A stretch of 64,000 nt of DNA from Dehalococcoidia bacterium (lineage in GTDB: Bacteria > Chloroflexota > Dehalococcoidia > Tepidiformales > Tepidiformaceae): the NCBI GenBank assembly GCA_020850615.1, contig JADZEI010000081.1:52805-116804 (forward strand), read 5' to 3'. The notes under the pieces were generated by a model. That model saw only the letters and a program-made list of their open reading frames with translations, had not been told where the DNA came from and made no database searches. The first letter of the stretch is position 1. Every line of letters begins with the position of its first letter. The position numbers and the translations under genes are program-made. This document shows, in pieces, positions 59,655 to 64,000 of this stretch.

Positions 59655-60779
59655 ATGCTGATTGAGCTTCACATCATCCAGAACTTCGCCCCTTCGAACC
59701 TGAACCGGGACGACACGGGCAGCCCGAAGTCGTGCGAATTCGGCGGGTACCGCCGGGGGCGAATCTCGAGCCAGGCGATCAAGCGGGCCATCCGGGAGCG
59801 GTTCAAGGAGGACAAGCTGGTCCGGGCTGACCTCTACGCACAGCGCAGCAAGCGGTTCGTCGAGGCGATCGCGACGAAGCTCGCGGAGCGCGGCCGCGAC
59901 CACGAGGCGGCCAGCAAGGTGGCGGAGGCCGGGCTCGGGCTGCTCGGGATCAAGCTCGCGCGGGAGGGCAAGACCGAGTACCTGCTTTACTTCGCCCCCG
60001 CAGAGCTCGACGCCATCGCGACCTTCTGCAGCGACCGCTGGGACGCGCTCGAAGCGGCTGCCGGCCACCAGAAGGCCAAGAAGGAGAAGAAGGACCCCGA
60101 AACCGAGGCGCTCGCGAAGCATCTCCAGCAGAAGCTCGACGGGGGCAAGGCGTCGGACCTCGCGCTGTTCGGGCGCATGCTCGCGGACCTGCCGGAGAAG
60201 AACATCGACGCCGCGAGCCAGGTGGCGCACGCAATTTCGACGCATCCCGTGTCGATCGAGTTCGACTACTACACGGCGGTGGACGACCTGAAGCCCGAAG
60301 ACACAGAAGGCGCGGACATGATCGGCACCGTCGAGTTCAACTCGGCCTGCTACTACCGCTACGCGAACATCGACCTGGACCAGCTCGCCGGGAACCTCAA
60401 CGGCGACGCCGAGCTCGTCGCGGCTACGGTGCGCGCGTTCCTCCACGCGAGCGTCGAGGCAATCCCGACCGGGAAGCAGAACTCGTTCGCGGCGCGGAAC
60501 GCCCCGTCGCTGGTGTGCACGGTTGTGCGGGAGCGCGGCGCGTGGTCGCTGGCGAACGCGTTCGTCGACCCGGTTCGCGCGCGGGGCGAGAACGGCCTCG
60601 TCTCGGCCTCCATGGCGGCGCTGGACCAGCACTGGGGCGAGCTCGTCGAAATGTACGGCGCACCGGCGGGGCTGCAGGTGCAGGTGGCGGCGCTGGGGAA
60701 GACGCCGTTCGCGCACCTGGGCACGCCGGTCCCGGTGCCGGAGCTGATCGAGGCGACGGTGAAGGCGGCCTGCCCGTGA
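59655..60779 (+). CDS. casC: Cascade backbone subunit Cas7e (Cse4/CasC)
   Basis: The 374-aa protein starts [20 protein letters not shown], which is the family signature, followed by [18 protein letters not shown]. Six copies form the backbone that holds the crRNA. The central part ([13 protein letters not shown]) is a charged insertion. It overlaps cas5e by 4 bases. Confidence 0.95.
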   Translation: MLIELHIIQNFAPSNLNRDDTGSPKSCEFGGYRRGRISSQAIKRAIRERFKEDKLVRADLYAQRSKRFVEAIATKLAERGRDHEAASKVAEAGLGLLGIKLAREGKTEYLLYFAPAELDAIATFCSDRWDALEAAAGHQKAKKEKKDPETEALAKHLQQKLDGGKASDLALFGRMLADLPEKNIDAASQVAHAISTHPVSIEFDYYTAVDDLKPEDTEGADMIGTVEFNSACYYRYANIDLDQLAGNLNGDAELVAATVRAFLHASVEAIPTGKQNSFAARNAPSLVCTVVRERGAWSLANAFVDPVRARGENGLVSASMAALDQHWGELVEMYGAPAGLQVQVAALGKTPFAHLGTPVPVPELIEATVKAACP

Positions 60780-61498
60780 GCACGCTGCTCCTGCGGCTCT
60801 GCGGGCCCATGCAGGCATGGGGGACGCGGAGCCGCTTCACCGAACGGGACACGGAGCTGGAACCGTCCAAGAGCGGCGTCGCGGGGCTGCTTTGCGCGGC
60901 CATCGGCCGGACGCGCGACCTCCCGGTCGACGACATCGCGGCCCTGAAGATGGGGGTGCGCGTGGACCACGAAGGCACGATGGCGCGCGACTACCACACC
61001 GCGGGCGGCGGCGGGAGCGGCGTCGTCCGGGCGAGCGGCGGCACATCGCGGGACGCGGTGCTTTCGAACCGCTACTACCTCGCCGATGCGGACTTCCTCG
61101 TTGGTCTCGAGGGCAACCGGGGATTCCTCGAGGAGCTCGATGCCGCCCTTCGCGTGCCGGAATGGCAGCTCTCGCTGGGGCGCAAGAGCTTCGTGCCGGC
61201 GCTCCCGGTGTACCTGCCCGGGGGTGGCATCCGCGATGACGGCCTCGAAGCCGCGCTCAAGGCCGAGCCGTGGCCGCTCGGGCCGGCGTCGATGACCCGC
61301 CGTTACCTGCGGGAGAACCCGTCGCGGCGGCTGCGGATCGTCCTCGAAGCGAGCTTCGACGATGACAACGTGCAGGTGCGCCAGGACCAGCCGGCGGGAG
61401 TGTGCTTCGCCACGCGCTCGTTCGGGCCGCGCGCCATCCGCCAGGACTATTTCGAACATGAGGAGCCTTCGCATGTACCTCAGCCGGCTCACGCTTAA
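60776..61498 (+). CDS. casD: Cascade subunit Cas5e (CasD)
   Basis: The 240-aa protein starts [20 protein letters not shown], the typical Cas5e opening, and has TEPSKSG-like [19 protein letters not shown] and [17 protein letters not shown]. It binds the 5' handle of the crRNA. The start is a GTG at 60776 overlapping the cas7e stop, and the end overlaps the start of cas6e by 26 bases. Confidence 0.93.
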   Translation: MSTLLLRLCGPMQAWGTRSRFTERDTELEPSKSGVAGLLCAAIGRTRDLPVDDIAALKMGVRVDHEGTMARDYHTAGGGGSGVVRASGGTSRDAVLSNRYYLADADFLVGLEGNRGFLEELDAALRVPEWQLSLGRKSFVPALPVYLPGGGIRDDGLEAALKAEPWPLGPASMTRRYLRENPSRRLRIVLEASFDDDNVQVRQDQPAGVCFATRSFGPRAIRQDYFEHEEPSHVPQPAHA

Positions 61499-62285
61499 CC
61501 TTCGCGACGCCAACGCCCGCCGCTGGCTGGGCGACTGCCACGAGCTCCACCGTGCCCTGTTGCGGGGATTTGGGGATTCGGGCGATCAGCCAGCACGCCG
61601 GGAGTTCGGCGTCCTCCACCGGGTCGAAATGACGCCCGGGCAGCCCGTGCGCGTGCTCGTGCAGTCGGCCGCGGCGCCGCGATGGGCGTTCGAAGCGCGC
61701 GCGGTCGTTGGGATCGATGGCCCGGCCAGCATGGACCGCCTGCTCGACAGAATCGCGCCCGGGCGGCGCTACCGGTTCCGGCTTCGCGCCAACCCGACGC
61801 GGCGGGTGCACCAGCGCGCGACGATGGGCCCGGACCTCCGGGAGCTCGACACCCACGGCAACTGGCGCGACGCCGGGGAGATCGCGGAGCACGAGCGGAC
61901 CTACATCGCGCGGCGCGATCGTGCCGAGGATGTCGCCTGGAAAGGCAAACGGGTCGAGTTGACGCGCGAGGAGGACCGCATCGCGTGGCTTGCCCGCCGG
62001 GGTCGCGAATTCGACGGTTTCGAGCTCGTGGCTGCACAGCTGGCCCCGGGGCCGGGAGGCGCCGCGCGGGACTACTTCGCCACACGGGCGGACCCAGGGG
62101 GGCGGATGGAAGGACGGAAGCCTGGGTGGGCACCGGACCGGAGGATGACGCTGGGGACGGCGCTCTTCGAGGGGGTCCTGGAGGTGACGGACGGGGACCG
62201 GCTGCGGGCGGCGATCGCGGAGGGCATCGGGCCGGGCAAAGCGTTCGGCTGCGGCCTGCTTTCGCTGGCGCCGGTGGACGGGTGA
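61473..62285 (+). CDS. casE: CRISPR RNA endoribonuclease Cas6e (CasE)
   Basis: The 270-aa protein starts [20 protein letters not shown], including the family DxY-like region followed by [13 protein letters not shown] with the active-site histidine region. The C-terminal end has the glycine-rich [17 protein letters not shown] typical of Cas6e. It cuts the array transcript within each repeat hairpin. ATG 61473 is chosen because AGGAG lies 7 bases upstream; an ATG at 61458 is in frame. Confidence 0.93.
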   Translation: MYLSRLTLNLRDANARRWLGDCHELHRALLRGFGDSGDQPARREFGVLHRVEMTPGQPVRVLVQSAAAPRWAFEARAVVGIDGPASMDRLLDRIAPGRRYRFRLRANPTRRVHQRATMGPDLRELDTHGNWRDAGEIAEHERTYIARRDRAEDVAWKGKRVELTREEDRIAWLARRGREFDGFELVAAQLAPGPGGAARDYFATRADPGGRMEGRKPGWAPDRRMTLGTALFEGVLEVTDGDRLRAAIAEGIGPGKAFGCGLLSLAPVDG

Positions 62286-62291
62286 TGTGCC

Positions 62292-63275
62292 GTGAAGGAC
62301 CTCCACACGCTCCCGAAGGTGCGGGACAGCTGGTCCTACCTGTATGTCGAGCGGTGCCGGGTGGACCAGAAGGACAAGGCTATCGCTATCCACGACCAGC
62401 GCGGCGTGGTGCCGGTGCCGTGTGCGTCGATAACGCTGCTGATGCTGGGGCCGGGGACGACGATCACGCACGCGGCCATCCGGGCGCTGGCGGAGAACGG
62501 CTGCCTGGTCTGCTGGACGGGCGAGGGCGGGGTGCGGTTCTACGCGCAGGGGCTGGGGGAGACGCGGTCGGCGCGGAACCTCCTTCGCCAGGCGGCGGCG
62601 TGTAGCGACCCGACGACGCGGCTCGGGGTCATCGACCGGATGTACCGGATGCGGTTCCAGGAGGAGATCCCGCCGGGGTATAGCCTGCAGCAGCTCCGGG
62701 GGCGGGAGGGGCTGCGCGTAAGGGCTGCGTATTCGAAGGCGAGCCAGGAGACGGGGGTGCCGTGGCGGGGGCGGGCGTACCGCCCGGAGGAGTGGCGCGG
62801 CGCGGACCCGATCAACCGGGCGCTTTCGGCGGCGAACAGCTGCCTCTACGGGGTCTGTCACGCGGCGATCGTCTCGGCGGGGTATTCGCCCGCGCTGGGG
62901 TTCATCCATTCGGGCAAGCAGCTGTCGTTCGTGTACGACATCGCGGACCTGTACAAGGCGGACGTGAGCATCCCGGCGGCCTTCGAGGCGGTGGCGGAGG
63001 GGCCGGGGAACCTGGAATCGCGGGTGCGGCAGCGGCTCCGGGACATCTTCTACGGGGAGCGGATCCTCAGCCGGATCGTGCCGGACATCGACCGGGCGAT
63101 CGGGGTGCCAGAGCAGGAGGCCATGCCGTACGAGGGTGCGGTCGACGAGGCGACGCTGGTCCCGGGCTGGCTCTGGGACCCGGATGGGGCGGATGTCCGG
63201 GCCGGGGTGAACTACGCGTCCGGCGACGGTGCGCCGGTGGAGGAACCACCGGAGTTCGACGACGGGGGCGGGTGA
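62292..63275 (+). CDS. cas1: CRISPR integrase Cas1 (type I-E)
   Basis: The 327-aa protein has the Cas1e start region VRDSWSYLYVERCRVDQKDK, a RALSAANSCLYGVCHAAIVSAGYSP helix with an active-site glutamate equivalent nearby, and GFIHSGKQLSFVYDIADLYK with the catalytic His and Asp. It captures and integrates new spacers with Cas2. The C-terminus is extended by an acidic and Gly-rich tail. The start is GTG 62292. Confidence 0.94.
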   Translation: MKDLHTLPKVRDSWSYLYVERCRVDQKDKAIAIHDQRGVVPVPCASITLLMLGPGTTITHAAIRALAENGCLVCWTGEGGVRFYAQGLGETRSARNLLRQAAACSDPTTRLGVIDRMYRMRFQEEIPPGYSLQQLRGREGLRVRAAYSKASQETGVPWRGRAYRPEEWRGADPINRALSAANSCLYGVCHAAIVSAGYSPALGFIHSGKQLSFVYDIADLYKADVSIPAAFEAVAEGPGNLESRVRQRLRDIFYGERILSRIVPDIDRAIGVPEQEAMPYEGAVDEATLVPGWLWDPDGADVRAGVNYASGDGAPVEEPPEFDDGGG

Positions 63276-63556
63276 TGGTGGTGCTCTTTCTCGAACGGGT
63301 GCCGCGGGGTCTGCGGGGGGAGCTGACGCGCTGGATGCTGGAACCGCGGGCGAACGTCTTCGTGGGGACGATGAGCGCGATGGTCCGGGAGCGGCTGTGG
63401 GGGCAGATCTGCAGCGACTCAAAAGGGGGTTCGGCGCTGCTCATCTACACGACGGACAACGAACAGGGGTTCGCGTACCGGCTGTGGGGAGCACCGTCGC
63501 ACTACCTGGAGGACTTCGAGGGGCTGTTATTGGTGCGGACGCCGTCGGGCTCGTAG
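63275..63556 (+). CDS. cas2: CRISPR integration protein Cas2 (type I-E)
   Basis: The 93-aa protein starts MVVLFLERVPRGLRGELTRW and has the Cas2e pattern of VFVGTMSAMVRERLWGQI and SDNEQGFAYRLWG-like TDNEQGFAYRLWG. It forms the scaffold of the Cas1-Cas2 integrase. It overlaps the cas1 stop by one base if ATG 63275 is used, or by four from GTG 63272. Confidence 0.93.
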   Translation: MVVLFLERVPRGLRGELTRWMLEPRANVFVGTMSAMVRERLWGQICSDSKGGSALLIYTTDNEQGFAYRLWGAPSHYLEDFEGLLLVRTPSGS

Positions 63557-63626
63557 AGTCCGGGGAGGTGGTGTCAGGTTCGGAGTAGACCGTAATGGGC
63601 CTGATGGGTGGTATTACGGTTCCAGT
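63557..63626 (+). promoter_or_regulatory. Short CRISPR leader with inverted repeat
   Basis: Only 70 bases separate cas2 from the first repeat. They contain the inverted repeat accgtaat/attacggt (63589-63596 and 63613-63620, 16-base spacing), 6 bases before the array. No IHF-like site or clear sigma70 promoter is evident. Confidence 0.6.
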
Positions 63627-64000
63627 GCCGTCCCCACACGCGTGGGGGTGAACCGGCGGCGCGGGTGCTGGCGGAGCGGGTGCATGAGCCGTCCCCACAC
63701 GCGTGGGGGTGAACCGTAGACGGCGCAGGGGCCGTAGAGCACCGGCACGCCGTCCCCACACGCGTGGGGGTGAACCGGGCAGCGAGCTGGCGCGGGAGGT
63801 GGCGGGGGTGCCGTCCCCACACGCGTGGGGGTGAACCGCAGCGCGTCTCGTCGTTCCGGCGAGTCATCTGGCCGTCCCCACACGCGTGGGGGTGAACCGT
63901 ACAGACGTGGGACGGACTGTCTAGGAAAGCCGTCCCCACACGCGTGGGGGTGAACCGTCCGGGCTCATGTTCGCCGCGAGGAACGGGAAGCCGTCCCCAC
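63627..64000 (+). CRISPR. Type I-E CRISPR array, leader end, runs off the window
   Basis: Six complete 29-bp repeats begin at 63627, 63688, 63749, 63810, 63871 and 63929, and a seventh starts at 63990 and is cut by the window end. The repeat starts gccgtccccacacgcgtggg and ends ggtgaaccg, with the central ccccac/gtgggg hairpin bound by Cas6e. All six complete repeats are identical. Spacers are 32 bases except the fifth (63900-63928), which is 29. The repeat ends in GAACCG as in other I-E systems, so transcription runs left to right, away from cas2. Confidence 0.96.

Overview
The window is about 64 kb of very GC-rich bacterial DNA with strong third-position GC bias, many GTG/TTG starts and tight ATGA-type gene overlaps. 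The gene set suggests a member of the Chloroflexota, perhaps Dehalococcoidia/Tepidiforma-like. It includes a split cytochrome b and Rieske complex with an unusual cytochrome c, a Cam-type carbonic anhydrase, Tat-secreted lipoproteins and several type II DMSO-reductase-family molybdoenzymes. The taxonomy is an inference; no rRNA or tRNA gene was recognised.

Positions 1-13000 are read mostly on the minus strand. They hold a DsbA-like fragment, ruvA, a 7TM-HD phosphohydrolase (PgpH type), a HAD hydrolase, YqeY and a DnaJ-C28-type protein. Two tiny desulforedoxin-related genes follow. Next is a quinol:cytochrome c reductase operon: a 39-aa membrane peptide, cytochrome b N-terminal part, cytochrome b C-terminal part, Rieske protein, and a 633-aa protein joining a c-type cytochrome, about six LysM-like modules and a cupredoxin. 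A ketopantoate-reductase-like gene and a sugar-epimerase-like gene come next.

Positions 13000-24300 carry a short His-tailed membrane protein, a degenerate tandem repeat, a peptide-binding lipoprotein gene broken by one base, a membrane-anchored Cam carbonic anhydrase, a ChlI/MoxR-like AAA ATPase, a GNAT acetyltransferase, a two-gene ABC exporter, ETF alpha and beta, and an acyl-CoA dehydrogenase.

Positions 24300-46430 are the most striking part. Four catalytic subunits of type II DMSO-reductase-like molybdoenzymes are present, with two sets of iron-sulfur beta, haem-b-type gamma and TorD-like chaperone genes. A nitroreductase-like protein, two paralogous four-helix membrane proteins and a degenerate acyl-CoA-synthetase-like protein lie among them. 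One Crp/Fnr-family regulator sits in the middle. A palindrome of the form TGAC-N4-GTCA, or an imperfect copy of it, lies upstream of each molybdoenzyme unit, the regulator itself and one orphan gene, which suggests one regulon. None of the catalytic or gamma subunits has a visible export signal, so the enzymes are probably cytoplasmic.

Positions 46430-54430 contain an SMP-30/gluconolactonase-like gene, a 2-hydroxyacid dehydrogenase, and a divergent iron-siderophore uptake locus: binding protein, two FecCD permeases, a double ATPase in one polypeptide, and a frameshifted FhuF-like reductase. Positions 54568-64000 are a complete type I-E CRISPR-Cas system (cas3, cas8e, cse2, cas7e, cas5e, cas6e, cas1, cas2) followed by the leader-proximal end of its array, which runs off the window.
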